From an uncultured Bacilli bacterium (lineage in GTDB: Bacteria > Bacillota_I > Bacilli_A > RF39 > UBA660), in the NCBI GenBank assembly GCA_934130165.1, contig CAKOXO010000001.1:186001-250000 (forward strand): a stretch of DNA of 64,000 nucleotides, given 5' to 3'. Below are positions 33,223-43,005 of the stretch, piece after piece. The position numbers and the translations under genes were made by a program. The notes beneath the pieces are model-generated. The model worked only from the letters and a program-made list of their open reading frames with translations. It was not told the origin of the DNA and made no database searches. Each line of letters begins with the position of its first letter. The stretch's first letter is position 1.

Positions 33223-34318
33223 ATGAATACTGAAACTAAAAATAAATTATTAAAATTAAAAAATGAAATAAAAGATTTATGGAGGTCACTTTGACTGTAG
33301 TGAAAAAAGTGAAAATATAACAAAGTTAGAACAAGAAACTAATGATTCTGATTTTTGGAATAATAGGGAACATGCAGAAGAAATAATAGAACAAATTAAT
33401 AACTTAAAAAAAATTGTATCTCCTCTAGAGGAATTAAAAAAAAGAATTGATGATGATATAGAGATACTTGAATTGTTGGAAATAGAAGATGATAAGGAAT
33501 TATTTAAATCAGTTAATGAAGATACTAAAAAGATAGAAGAAAGTTTAGAAGATGTACGACTAATTTTATTATTAAATGGTAAGTATGATAATGAAAATTG
33601 TATTTTAGAAATTCATCCAGGAGCAGGTGGAACTGAATCATGTGATTGGGCTTTAATGTTATATAGAATGTATACAAGATGGTGTGAAGGGAAACACTAT
33701 AAATTAGAAGTACTTGATTATCAAGCTGGAGATGAGGCTGGAATTAAAAGTGTTTCAATGTTAGTTAAAGGTTCTAATGCCTATGGGTATCTAAAGAATG
33801 AGAAAGGTATTCATAGATTAGTAAGACTATCACCATTTGATTCAAATAATAGAAGGCATACATCATTTGCATCAGTAGAGGTTACGCCTGATATTAAAAA
33901 AGATATTGATATTACAATAGATGAAAAAGATTTAAAAATAGATGTTTATCGTTCAACTGGAGCGGGTGGCCAAGGGGTAAATACTACAGATTCAGCAGTA
34001 AGAATAACACATTTACCTAGTAAAATAGTTGTTACCTGTCAAAATGAAAGAAGTCAAATTCAAAATAAGGAACATGCTCTTCAAGTTTTAAAATCTAAAT
34101 TATTATTATTAGAAGAAGAAAAACAAGCTAGGGAATTAAATTCTATAAAAGGTGGTCAACAGAATATAGAGTTTGGTTCACAAATTAGAAGTTATGTAAT
34201 GCATCCATATTCAATGGTAAAAGATCATCGTACTAATGTAGAAACTAGCAATGTTTCAAAGGTGTTAGATGGAGATATAGATATGTTTATTGAGGCGAGT
34301 TTAAAAGGGGAAAAATAA
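33223..34318 (+). CDS. prfB: Peptide chain release factor 2, with programmed +1 frameshift
   Basis: RF2 terminates translation at TGA and TAA. ATG 33223 (AAAGGAG upstream) opens a 23-codon frame ending CTT TGA. A +1 shift at 33292 continues as D-C-S-E-K-S to the stop at 34318, giving about 364 residues. The SPF anticodon motif (RLSPFDSNNRRHTSF) and the catalytic GGQ (RSTGAGGQGVNTTDSAVR) are present. GGAGGT just before the CTTTGAC site is the stimulatory internal Shine-Dalgarno, so RF2 regulates its own level. The gene restarts the conserved backbone after the island that follows secA. Confidence 0.95.
33281..33295 (+). other. RF2 autoregulatory frameshift site
   Basis: GGAGGT (33281-33286) is followed by CA and CTT TGA C (33289-33295). 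The in-frame TGA is 33292-33294, and the shifted frame resumes with GAC at 33293. Confidence 0.92.
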
Positions 34319-34319
34319 T

Positions 34320-35201
34320 ATGAATTTTTTAAAACCAAGTAATATAGAACAAGTTAGAGATAAAATTGATAATAAATCAAAATTTAAAAGATATGCTCAA
34401 TTTTGCTTAGGATGTTTATTAGTAGCTATTTCATTTAATTTATTTTTAGCTCCTAATGATTTAGTTCCAGGCGGAGTGAGTGGTTTTTCTGTGATTATAA
34501 ATCATTTACTTGGTATTAATAAATCGATTATTATTTTAGGATTATCACTACTTTTATTAATTTTAAGTTATATATTTCTAGGAAAAAATAAAACTAGAGG
34601 ATCAATATTAGGATCTCTTCTATTTCCATTATTTGTAGAAATCACTTCAAATATTAGTGAGATTATACAAATAGATACCTCTCAATTACTTTTATCAGCA
34701 GTTTTTGGTGGTATTTTACATGGATTTGGTGCTGGAATAATTTTTAAGGCGGGTTTTACAACAGGTGGTACTGATATTTTAAATCAAATTATTTCTAAGT
34801 ATGCAAAAGTTAGTATGGGAAAAAGTATGCTAATATGTGATGGGACTATTGTCTTATTATCTGGTATAGTTTTTGGTCCAACTAAGTTAATGTATTCAGT
34901 AATTATCTTATATTTAATTAGCTATATGTCAGACAGAGTAATATTAGGTATATCTGATAGTAAAGCATTCTATATTGTAACTGATGAAGAAAAGAAAATA
35001 AAAGAATATGTAATTAAATATCTAAATCATGGTGTTACAGTATTTAATGCAAAAGGTGGCTATAAAAAAGAAAAGCAAACAGTTTTATTGTGCGTATTAC
35101 CTACTAAGGATTATTATAAATTAAAAGAGGGAATTCATGAAATAGACCCTGATGCCTTTTTTGTTGTAACAGATGCTTATGAAGTATTTGGAGGTGAATA
35201 G
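34320..35201 (+). CDS. YitT/YvjA family membrane protein
   Basis: The 293-residue protein has five or six transmembrane helices (DUF161) and a C-terminal soluble DUF2179 domain of about 80 residues (KAFYIVTDEEKKIKEYVIKYL through DPDAFFVVTDAYEVFGG). Signature NLFLAPNDLVPGGVSGFSVI is typical. Function is unknown in general; the family is often described as a transporter-like membrane protein. It begins 2 bases after prfB, and in Bacillus the homologue yvjA occupies the same place. AAGGGG lies in the end of prfB. Confidence 0.85.
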   Translation: MNFLKPSNIEQVRDKIDNKSKFKRYAQFCLGCLLVAISFNLFLAPNDLVPGGVSGFSVIINHLLGINKSIIILGLSLLLLILSYIFLGKNKTRGSILGSLLFPLFVEITSNISEIIQIDTSQLLLSAVFGGILHGFGAGIIFKAGFTTGGTDILNQIISKYAKVSMGKSMLICDGTIVLLSGIVFGPTKLMYSVIILYLISYMSDRVILGISDSKAFYIVTDEEKKIKEYVIKYLNHGVTVFNAKGGYKKEKQTVLLCVLPTKDYYKLKEGIHEIDPDAFFVVTDAYEVFGGE

Positions 35202-36098
35202 ATGGAAGATATAAAGAAAATATTATCTCCTAAAATATTAGAATTGGATATTTTAGAAAAAATTAGGAAAAAGAAATTAGTATCTAGATATTTTATGTTA
35301 ATTATAGCGTTACTTTTATCTTCTCTAGTATTCAATTTATTTTTAGTACCAACAAATATTGTAGCTGGAGGAGTAAATGGTATTGCACTTATAGTAAAAC
35401 ATTTTTATAATATTCAACCATCTATCATAATTTTTTCAATATCTGTTATCTTACTTATTTTGAGTTATATATTTCTAGGAATTGAAAGAACTTCTGGGAC
35501 TTTAATAGCAACATTTCTATATCCGTTATTTGTAGAATTGACTTCCAATATAACAAGTTATATAAGAGTAGGAACAAATGATTTAATAGTAATTTCAATA
35601 TTTGTAGGAGCAATAGGTGGCTTTGCTAATGGTTTAATGTATAAATCAGGATTTAGTAATGGAGGCCTACCAATTATTAGTCAAATTTTATATAAAAAGT
35701 ATAAAATTCCTATTAGTAAAACCTCTATTTTAATTAATGGTATAATTGTACTTATAGGAGGAATATTCTTTGATTTTACTATGATTATGTATGCATTAAT
35801 AATATTATACATAAATAGTTTTATGATAGATAAAGTTATCCTAGGTACAAGTAAAAATAAAGCATTTTATATAATAACTGAAGATTTAGGAAATGTTGAA
35901 AAATATATTATTGATTATTTAGGACATAGTGTTACCATCTTTAATGTTAGAGGAGGTTTCTTAAGAAAAAAAAGGAATGTATTATTAACTGTAATTCCTT
36001 CAAAAGAATATTTTGTAATGACTGAGGGAATAAAAGAAATAGATCCAAATGCATTTTTCTTGGCATGCGATGCTTACCAAGTGGAAGGTGGGAAATAG
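35202..36098 (+). CDS. YitT/YvjA family membrane protein, tandem paralogue
   Basis: The 298-residue protein has the same layout as its upstream neighbour: an N-terminal cytoplasmic helix, LFLVPTNIVAGGVNGIALIV, five or six membrane helices and a DUF2179 tail ending DPNAFFLACDAYQVEGG. It begins immediately after the previous stop, with GGAGGTGA inside that gene. The two are clearly duplicates but diverged (roughly a third to half identity by eye). They probably assemble together. A terminator follows. Confidence 0.85.
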   Translation: MEDIKKILSPKILELDILEKIRKKKLVSRYFMLIIALLLSSLVFNLFLVPTNIVAGGVNGIALIVKHFYNIQPSIIIFSISVILLILSYIFLGIERTSGTLIATFLYPLFVELTSNITSYIRVGTNDLIVISIFVGAIGGFANGLMYKSGFSNGGLPIISQILYKKYKIPISKTSILINGIIVLIGGIFFDFTMIMYALIILYINSFMIDKVILGTSKNKAFYIITEDLGNVEKYIIDYLGHSVTIFNVRGGFLRKKRNVLLTVIPSKEYFVMTEGIKEIDPNAFFLACDAYQVEGGK

Positions 36099-36110
36099 TA
36101 GTGCATTTAG

Positions 36111-36140
36111 ACATTATAGATTTATAATGTTTTTTTTTTT
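36111..36140 (+). terminator. Terminator after the YitT pair
   Basis: ACATTATA (36111-36118) pairs with TATAATGT (36123-36130), then T10. Confidence 0.85.
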
Positions 36141-36149
36141 GACTTTTTA

Positions 36150-36158
36150 TGATATACT
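36150..36158 (+). promoter_or_regulatory. Extended -10 promoter of the type VII secretion operon
   Basis: TGATATACT (TGn plus TATACT) is located 27 bases before the essC start. No clear -35 is seen at the expected position. Confidence 0.45.
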
Positions 36159-36184
36159 AACCTAAAGATAGAGAGGTGAGCCAG

Positions 36185-39100
36185 GTGAAAATAACATTGT
36201 TTTTGATGGATAAAATAAGGGAATTTATATTACCAGCTCAAATCTCAGGTAGTTTTAGTTTTGATGAAGATCCAAATGAAGAAAGTAAGCTTATAAATAT
36301 AGAAATGAGAGAAAATGTTTGGGTCTTATATTCAACAAATGATGTTACAATTATAAATAATAACAAGTTTGAATCTGAAATAAAGTTACAAAATTATCAA
36401 TTTTACATATTAAGAAGGAACGGTAAAAACTATGTTATATATGCATCACCAACATTTGAAGACAATTTGACTATATATACATTTAATAACAATCTAAATT
36501 TGCTTATAGGAAATAATGTTGATTGCAATATAAGATATAGTCTTCCTTATATAAGTAATTTAAAATTAAGTATTAAGTTTCAAAATAATAATATCGTTTT
36601 ACAAAAAAATAACAATTCAATGGTATATATAAATAAAATAGGTTTTAATGGTTCTTTATACTATATAAAATCGGGTGATTCTATAAATATCTATGGTATG
36701 AAGATTTTATTTTTACCAAATATGATAATTATAAATAATCCAGCAAATAGAGTTATAATTAATGAAATGGGTGCTGGAATTACAAAAAAAATCATTAGTG
36801 AAGATAATCAATGTGAGGAAAAACAGATAAAAGATGTTGATTTATATAATGCAACATCATACTTTTCTAAATCACCTCGACTTAGAAGAATAATTGAAAC
36901 AAAGCATATAAAAATTGATGAACCACCTAATAATGAACATCAAGATTTACCATTAATCTTGACATTGGGACCTATGATTACTATGGGTGCTGTTTCTATG
37001 ATGATGTTAGTAAATACAATATCTTCAATTACTAGTGGTAAAGCTAAACTTGAAGATCAATGGCTATCGTTAGTTACAGAATTATTAATGTTAACATCAA
37101 TGTTATTGTGGCCATTGGTGACAGAGTGGTATAATAAACGAGCAAGAAAGAAAAAAGAAAAAGAAATATTAGAAAAATATACATCTTATTTAGAAACTAA
37201 AAAAATAGAATTAATGAATGAACAAAGACTTCAAAAAGGAATTCTCTTAGAAAACTTAATAACGTTACCAGAATGTATAAATATGATAAAAAATAGGAAT
37301 ATGTTTTTTTGGGATAAAAGAATAGAACAAAATGATTTCCTAGTTACCAGGATTGGAGTAGGTAAAGCAAAGCTTGATATACAAATTGATTGGCCAGAAA
37401 AGGGATTTACTATTGATGAAACAGAGTTGAAAAGAAAAGCAGATGAAGTAATTGAAGGTTTTAAGTATATAGAAAATGTACCTGTATCGTATTCTTTTTC
37501 TAAAAATAAAATTACTGCCATAATGGGTAGTAGGATAAAATCTGTATATTTTGTAGATAATATATTATTACAATTACTGACGTTTTATAGTTATGATGAT
37601 TTGAAAATAGTTCTATTTACAAATGAAAATAATAAAGATAGATGGAAGTATCTAAAGTATTTGAATCATAACTTTGATAATAGTAAAAGTTGTAGATTTT
37701 TTTGTAGTACATCAGAAGAAATAAAAGAAATTTCACAATATTTAGAGATTGAATTATCTAAAAGAATTCAGTCTGCCAGTGATAAGAATAATTTAAGTAC
37801 AACAATTAAACCACATTATTTATTAATTGTAGATGATTATAGTGAAGTTAAAAAAACTAATTTTATGAAAACTTTAACTGAAATTGATGCTTCACTAGGT
37901 TTTAGTTTAATAATAATAGAAAAAAGTTTAAGCAAACTACCTAGTAAGTGTGTTAACTTTATTCAACTTGGAGAGAAAGAATCAGGTGTTTTACAAAATT
38001 CCTATGAAAAACAGGAAATTTGCAATTTTAAAGATGAAATTAATTATAATATAAATATGCTAGAAATTAGTAAAAGTCTAGCTAATGTACCTATAGAATT
38101 TGAAAATAGTGCAAAACAACTTCCAGAATCTATCAGTTTTCTTGAAATGGAAAAGATAGGTAAAGTAGAACAGTTAAATATATTAAATAGATGGAATACT
38201 AATGACCCAACTGAGAGTTTAAAAGCTGAAATTGGTGTTAATGAAAATGGAGATTATATGTATTTGGATCTTCATGAAAAATTTCATGGTCCCCATGGAT
38301 TAATAGCCGGTACTACAGGAAGTGGTAAATCAGAATTTATAATAACTTATATATTATCTTTATCTATAAATTATAGTCCAGATGAAGTTTCCTTTATTTT
38401 AATCGACTATAAAGGAGGAGGCTTAGCCTTAGCTTTTGAAAATAAAACAACAGGAGTATATTTACCCCATTTAGCGGGAACTATAACAAATTTGGATAAA
38501 GCTGAAATGGATAGGACCTTAGTTAGTATAGATAGTGAAGTTAAAAGAAGACAACTTAAATTTAATGCTGCACGTGAGCAATTAGGTGAAAGTACTATAG
38601 ATATTTATAAATATCAAAAGTTTTATAGAGAAGGAAAATTAAGTGAACCTATACCACATTTACTTATTATTTGTGATGAATTTGCTGAATTAAAATCACA
38701 ACAACCAGATTTTATGCAGAATTTAATTTCTATTGCCCGTATAGGTCGTAGTTTAGGTGTACATTTAATTTTAGCAACTCAAAAACCTAGTGGTGTAGTG
38801 GATGATCAAATATGGTCAAATTCTAAGTTTAAGGTATGTTTAAAAGTACAAGATACTTCTGATAGTAATGAAATGATAAAAAGAGATGATGCGGCTTGGC
38901 TAAAACAAGCAGGTAGATTTTATTTACAAGTAGGATATGATGAATATTTTGCCTTAGGTCAATCGGCTTGGTGCGGAGCAAAATACTATCCTTCTGATAA
39001 AATAGTTAAACCGGTAGACAAAAGTTTGAAATTTATTGATAACATAGGTAGAGTTGTAAAAAGTATTGAAAGTGGAAATAATATAAAGATAAAAGAACAA

Positions 39101-40747
39101 GGTGATCAAATATCAAATATATTGAACAATATAGTAGCTGTATCAAAGCAAGTTAATAAAAAATCAAAACGTTTATGGTTGCCAAATATTGATCCAATTA
39201 TTTTGGTGGATAATTTGGTTGATAAATATAATATTCAACTTACAGAAAATGTAGAAGCTATCCTTGGAGAATATGATGCACCAGAAAAACAGGAACAAGG
39301 AATTTTAAAATATTCATTTTTAAATGATGGAAATACTGTTATTTTTGGTAATGATGCAAGAGAAAGAGAAATGCTATTGGGAAGTATTATATATTCTACA
39401 TCTACTATTTATACAACCGAAGATATTAATTATTATATAGTTGATTATGGTTCAGAAACATTAAGAAAATATGAACCACTTCCTCAGGTAGGAGATATAA
39501 TATTTTTGGATGAAGATGAAAAATTTAATAATTTAATAAAAATGGTTAATAAAGAATTATCAAAACGAAAGCGACTATTTGCAGACTTTGGCGGTGAATA
39601 TACTAATTATTTAAAAAATTCACAAGATAAGAATAAGTTGCCTATAATATCTATTATTTTAAATAATTTTGATGGAATCTTAGAGGTGTATCCTGATTTT
39701 ACTGATGACTTAATTCCTATAGTGAGAGACTGTGCAAGATACGGTATAATATTTATTTTAACAATAAATAGTGATACATTGTATAGAAGATTGGATGAAA
39801 GTTTTCCTAATAGATATACATTTAAGCTTAGTGATACATCAGAGTATAGGGATATTTTTTCTACTACAAAGAAAATAGAACCAAGAAAAATATTTGGTAG
39901 AGGATTAGTCAATAATGGTGAAGTTCATGAATTTCAAACTGCTTCTTTGCTAAAGGATACAACGGATGAGGTAAAAAAACTAAAAGAAATAGGTATAAAA
40001 TTAAGAGAACTAAATCCGACACCTGTACCAAAAATACCATCTTTACCAGACTATGTTACTTATGATTTTGTAAAACAAAGTATTAACTCATTAGAGAACG
40101 TCCCTATTGGAATAAAAAAGAATGGATTAGAAATTGAAAAGTATGATTTTACCGCTTATCCATCAACAAATATATCATCAAATAAATTAGAAAATATGGA
40201 ATTATTTATTGGCAACTTATTGAATGTTTTATCAAAAATAAATAATTTGAAAATTACTTTGATTGATCCCCAAATGGTTTTTTCAAAATTTAAGTCCATT
40301 TTTACACAGTATATCAATGAAGATTTTGATGATAATATAGAAAAAATAAACAAAGATTTAGAGAGTGAAAATAAAAATGGAAGGACATTATTGATTATAT
40401 ATGGCGTTGAAAAAACTGCTAGTAAATTAAGTAATCAAGATATATTGGAAGAAATAAGTGATAAAATCAAAAAGTCTGAAAATGCTAATTTAATATTAGT
40501 AGATGCAGCTAGAAAACTAAAGGCATTAGATTATGAAACCTGGTATAGTTCTATAACCACTAATTCTGATGGTATATGGATTGGTAAGGGAATGGATGAT
40601 CAATCAGTATTTAGTATTTCAGCCATTACTAAAGAAATGTCCAAAAAATATGGAAATAATTTTGGTTGGTGTATTAAGGATCAAGAGGCAGAATTAATAA
40701 AATTACTTGATTTTGATGAAAAAGGTGATTTGAAGAATGAAGAATAA
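36185..40747 (+). CDS. essC: Type VIIb secretion ATPase EssC
   Basis: EssC is the membrane motor that recognises WXG100 substrates. The 1,520-residue protein has N-terminal FHA-like regions (to about 240) and two adjacent transmembrane helices (about 255-310: LPLILTLGPMITMGAVSMMM, then LLMLTSMLLWPLV). FtsK/SpoIIIE-type ATPase domains follow. Domain 1 has an intact Walker A, G709-TTGSGK715-S, and Walker B LLIICDE (Asp831, Glu832). The next domain reads GNDAREREM at the Walker A position (about 1055), so it is degenerate, and the last domain also lacks GK[ST]. GTG 36185 is chosen; GTG 36176 overlaps GAGAGG. Confidence 0.92.
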   Translation: MKITLFLMDKIREFILPAQISGSFSFDEDPNEESKLINIEMRENVWVLYSTNDVTIINNNKFESEIKLQNYQFYILRRNGKNYVIYASPTFEDNLTIYTFNNNLNLLIGNNVDCNIRYSLPYISNLKLSIKFQNNNIVLQKNNNSMVYINKIGFNGSLYYIKSGDSINIYGMKILFLPNMIIINNPANRVIINEMGAGITKKIISEDNQCEEKQIKDVDLYNATSYFSKSPRLRRIIETKHIKIDEPPNNEHQDLPLILTLGPMITMGAVSMMMLVNTISSITSGKAKLEDQWLSLVTELLMLTSMLLWPLVTEWYNKRARKKKEKEILEKYTSYLETKKIELMNEQRLQKGILLENLITLPECINMIKNRNMFFWDKRIEQNDFLVTRIGVGKAKLDIQIDWPEKGFTIDETELKRKADEVIEGFKYIENVPVSYSFSKNKITAIMGSRIKSVYFVDNILLQLLTFYSYDDLKIVLFTNENNKDRWKYLKYLNHNFDNSKSCRFFCSTSEEIKEISQYLEIELSKRIQSASDKNNLSTTIKPHYLLIVDDYSEVKKTNFMKTLTEIDASLGFSLIIIEKSLSKLPSKCVNFIQLGEKESGVLQNSYEKQEICNFKDEINYNINMLEISKSLANVPIEFENSAKQLPESISFLEMEKIGKVEQLNILNRWNTNDPTESLKAEIGVNENGDYMYLDLHEKFHGPHGLIAGTTGSGKSEFIITYILSLSINYSPDEVSFILIDYKGGGLALAFENKTTGVYLPHLAGTITNLDKAEMDRTLVSIDSEVKRRQLKFNAAREQLGESTIDIYKYQKFYREGKLSEPIPHLLIICDEFAELKSQQPDFMQNLISIARIGRSLGVHLILATQKPSGVVDDQIWSNSKFKVCLKVQDTSDSNEMIKRDDAAWLKQAGRFYLQVGYDEYFALGQSAWCGAKYYPSDKIVKPVDKSLKFIDNIGRVVKSIESGNNIKIKEQGDQISNILNNIVAVSKQVNKKSKRLWLPNIDPIILVDNLVDKYNIQLTENVEAILGEYDAPEKQEQGILKYSFLNDGNTVIFGNDAREREMLLGSIIYSTSTIYTTEDINYYIVDYGSETLRKYEPLPQVGDIIFLDEDEKFNNLIKMVNKELSKRKRLFADFGGEYTNYLKNSQDKNKLPIISIILNNFDGILEVYPDFTDDLIPIVRDCARYGIIFILTINSDTLYRRLDESFPNRYTFKLSDTSEYRDIFSTTKKIEPRKIFGRGLVNNGEVHEFQTASLLKDTTDEVKKLKEIGIKLRELNPTPVPKIPSLPDYVTYDFVKQSINSLENVPIGIKKNGLEIEKYDFTAYPSTNISSNKLENMELFIGNLLNVLSKINNLKITLIDPQMVFSKFKSIFTQYINEDFDDNIEKINKDLESENKNGRTLLIIYGVEKTASKLSNQDILEEISDKIKKSENANLILVDAARKLKALDYETWYSSITTNSDGIWIGKGMDDQSVFSISAITKEMSKKYGNNFGWCIKDQEAELIKLLDFDEKGDLKNEE

Positions 40748-41009
40748 GGTTTTGGTAAGATTAATAGTTCCTGAATTGGATAATAGTTTTGATGTGTTTA
40801 TACCAGTTAATGAAATTGTCTGGAAAATCAAAAAATTATTAGTAAAATCAGTGGCTGATTTATCTGGTATAAATTTGGATATAAATAGAAAATATACACT
40901 AATAAATATGTCAACGGGTAAAATTTATACTAATAACGAAATAATTATTAATACCGAGATAAGAAATGTTACGGAATTGGTGTTAATATCTAATAATAAG
41001 GGTGGTTGA
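40737..41009 (+). CDS. esaB: EsaB/YukD-like ubiquitin-fold protein
   Basis: The 90-residue protein has the ubiquitin-like beta-grasp pattern of YukD/EsaB (VLVRLIVPELDNSFDVFIPV, then a helix VWKIKKLLVKSVADL and LINMSTGKIY). It is an accessory cytoplasmic component of type VIIb secretion. It overlaps the end of essC by 11 bases, so the two are coupled. The usual operon partners EssB, EssA and EsaA are not seen next to it. Confidence 0.78.
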   Translation: MKNKVLVRLIVPELDNSFDVFIPVNEIVWKIKKLLVKSVADLSGINLDINRKYTLINMSTGKIYTNNEIIINTEIRNVTELVLISNNKGG

Positions 41010-41013
41010 TTAT

Positions 41014-41313
41014 ATGAGTAACTTATCAATTGATGTAATAGAGATAGAAAATAAAATAAAAAAAATTATTATGTATAATGAAGCTACAAAAACAAATATA
41101 AAAAATATCAATAATAATTTAAAATCATTAGAAGAATGCTATAAATCCTCAAATTCAGATAATATTGAACTTGATGATATCAATCTGAAACATCAGTTGC
41201 AAAAATTATTAGAGGAAAGAAGCATTACAATAAAGGAAATGAAAGAAAAATTAAAAGCATATCAGGAAACGGAAATGAAAGTAAAAAAAATATTTAATAA
41301 AGGGAATGTTTGA
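41014..41313 (+). CDS. Small helical T7SS-associated protein
   Basis: The 99-residue protein is almost entirely alpha-helical and rich in Lys, Glu and Asn, with two amphipathic helices (about 4-45 and 55-95) split by a short Ser/Asn/Asp turn. Length and hairpin layout are those of WXG100-like or LXG-associated helper proteins, but no W-x-G motif is present. ATG 41014 is preceded by AAGGGTGG. It overlaps the following gene by 8 bases. Function is inferred only from the operon. Confidence 0.5.
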   Translation: MSNLSIDVIEIENKIKKIIMYNEATKTNIKNINNNLKSLEECYKSSNSDNIELDDINLKHQLQKLLEERSITIKEMKEKLKAYQETEMKVKKIFNKGNV

Positions 41314-41512
41314 AGTGAATGAACAACAAAAGCAAGAAAAAATAAATAAAATTAATATTATGTTAAAGGAACTTGTTGAGTTAAATAATAGTTTGGGTGA
41401 GGCTCTAGAAAATAATATAGAAATAGATGGTTTAAAATATAAAAATGATGAAATACTAAAAATAAAAGATAATTTAATAACAATAAAAGATTCAATTGAG
41501 TATAAACCCTAA
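41306..41512 (+). CDS. Small helical protein in the T7SS operon
   Basis: The 68-residue (or 65-residue, if GTG 41315 is the start) charged protein is predicted as two coiled helices (QEKINKINIMLKELVELNNSL and KNDEILKIKDNLITIKDS). It overlaps the previous gene by 8 bases. The AAAGGG site is 1 nt from ATG 41306 and about 10 nt from GTG 41315, so the start is uncertain. I know no family. A chaperone or partner role for the secreted proteins is a guess from context. Confidence 0.45.
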   Translation: MFEVNEQQKQEKINKINIMLKELVELNNSLGEALENNIEIDGLKYKNDEILKIKDNLITIKDSIEYKP

Positions 41513-41632
41513 AATGTGTAAATTAAATGTAAAAATAAGGACAAAGTATTTACTTAAAAAAAAAATAATGATTAAATTGAGTTAGATAGGGTATTCCTAT
41601 GAAAAAAGCATAAGAAAAGAGAGGAGAAAAAA

Positions 41633-42325
41633 ATGGCAGTAATTGGTTTTAATGATACCGCAATTCAAAATGTTTACAAATCTATTGGTAAATCAAGAAC
41701 AGCGGTTGGAGAAAAAATTGGAGAAATAATACAAAATAAAATACTTAATCCTATGGGAGATGCTTGGTGGGCTCCAGAAGCTATAAAATATTGGAAAGGA
41801 TCAGATGGAAAAGGATTTCAACCTGCGGTAAAAAAATGTGAAACAAAAATAAGAAAAGCGTATGAGGAATTTGCAGAACATGTACGTGTAAGTGTAGAAC
41901 ATTGGCAAAAAAATACAGGTAAAGCAGATAAAGTTAGTGTAGCAAGATTTGATAATCCAATAGAAATAAAACTTAACTATGATGTTATAAAAAAAGATAA
42001 TAATGGTGTAGTTGGTATTGATGATGAAAAGGCTAATTCAGTAGAACAAAGCTTATCCCAAGTAAAAAATGATATAAAATCAGAACTTGGAAAACTTTCT
42101 TCTAAATTAGAGGGAGTAGAAACTTTATTTTTAGGAAAAAATCAAGCTCAAGATGTTCAAACTTGTTTTAAACAAGTTAATGAAGCTCTTTCTGATCTAT
42201 TCTCATTTTTCTCAGATAATGGAGATGGAAAAAGCCTAAAAACAGTAATTAATGATTATGTTGAAAAATACGGTAGTATTGCTCAAAATGTTAGTAAATC
42301 ATTCAATATTGATGGTGGAGTTTAA
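41633..42325 (+). CDS. Double-length WXG-type T7SS substrate or effector partner
   Basis: The 230-residue protein has two predicted helical-hairpin halves. The first carries the WKG motif at residues 54-56 (AIKYWKGSDG) after an unusual AWWAPEA segment. The second spans about 130-225 (SSKLEGVETLFLGKNQAQDV, then LFSFFSDNGDG). No signal peptide is present. AGAGGAGAAAAAA before the ATG is a very strong ribosome binding site, suggesting high expression, as expected for EsxA-like proteins. A near-perfect stem-loop follows. It may be a fused pair of WXG100 units; standard WXG100 proteins have about 100 residues. Confidence 0.6.
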   Translation: MAVIGFNDTAIQNVYKSIGKSRTAVGEKIGEIIQNKILNPMGDAWWAPEAIKYWKGSDGKGFQPAVKKCETKIRKAYEEFAEHVRVSVEHWQKNTGKADKVSVARFDNPIEIKLNYDVIKKDNNGVVGIDDEKANSVEQSLSQVKNDIKSELGKLSSKLEGVETLFLGKNQAQDVQTCFKQVNEALSDLFSFFSDNGDGKSLKTVINDYVEKYGSIAQNVSKSFNIDGGV

Positions 42326-42330
42326 AAATT

Positions 42331-42356
42331 AATAAAAAGGCTTAGGCCTTTTTATT
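42331..42356 (+). terminator. 11-bp stem-loop after the WXG gene
   Basis: AATAAAAAGGC (42331-42341) pairs perfectly with GCCTTTTTATT (42346-42356), loop TTAG. The T-run lies inside the stem, so it may attenuate rather than stop transcription into the next gene. Confidence 0.65.
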
Positions 42357-42378
42357 GTATATTAAGAAAGGTTATATG

Positions 42379-42924
42379 ATGTTTGAAGTTGATATAGAAG
42401 AAATTAAAAAAAATATTTTATTATTAAATTCTGAAATTAAAGATTATAATCAAAACAATATTGAATTAATAAATACAATAAAAATGACAGAGAATTATTG
42501 GAAAGGCGATGACTACAATTTCTATATTGAAAAACTAAATAATCAAAATATTAAAATCTCAAAATATCTTGAATTATTATCAAAGAAAATTAATATGTAT
42601 AAATTTTTATATAATGAATATAAAGAATATGGAAAAAAGATTAGAATAAATATTAATACTGAAGAAAAAATTATAAATAAAATAAATAAGTGTATTGATT
42701 TAATTCAAAAAATATTAGATGAATATAAGGAAATAACAATGAATACTACAGATACTAAAGAAAAATCGGCCTTATATGAATCAATTAAAAAGTTAGATGA
42801 AATTAAACAAATATACATTCTGATTAGTGAAGATGTCAAAAAAATTTATAAAAAAGTAAGATATTCTAAAATAAAGATTTCCTCAGAAATAGAAAAACAA
42901 AGTATAGAGCAATTAGATATATAG
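42379..42924 (+). CDS. WXG100-like protein with C-terminal helical extension
   Basis: The 181-residue protein starts with a helical hairpin containing W41-K-G43 in ENYWKGDDYNFYIEKL, the WXG100 turn, and continues with an additional 80-residue helical part. It has no signal peptide. ATG 42379 follows AGAAAGG at 7 nt; ATG 42376 and TTG 42355 are less well placed. It lies just upstream of the large effector and could be the partner that guides it to EssC, as WXG/Lap proteins do for LXG toxins. That role is inference. Confidence 0.6.
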   Translation: MFEVDIEEIKKNILLLNSEIKDYNQNNIELINTIKMTENYWKGDDYNFYIEKLNNQNIKISKYLELLSKKINMYKFLYNEYKEYGKKIRININTEEKIINKINKCIDLIQKILDEYKEITMNTTDTKEKSALYESIKKLDEIKQIYILISEDVKKIYKKVRYSKIKISSEIEKQSIEQLDI

Positions 42925-42954
42925 AAATACTACAATTGTAGTATTTTTCTTTTT
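42925..42954 (+). terminator. Terminator before the effector gene
   Basis: AAATACTAC (42925-42933) pairs perfectly with GTAGTATTT (42938-42946), loop AATT, followed by T-rich sequence. Confidence 0.85.
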
Positions 42955-42970
42955 AAAAATTGGATTGATG

Positions 42971-42979
42971 TGATATAAT
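42971..42979 (+). promoter_or_regulatory. Extended -10 promoter of the effector gene
   Basis: TGATATAAT (TGn plus TATAAT) lies 27 bases before ATG 43006, so the effector and candidate immunity gene can be transcribed apart from essC. Confidence 0.5.
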
Positions 42980-43005
42980 TTTAATATAAAATAGGGAGGT
43001 GTGCT

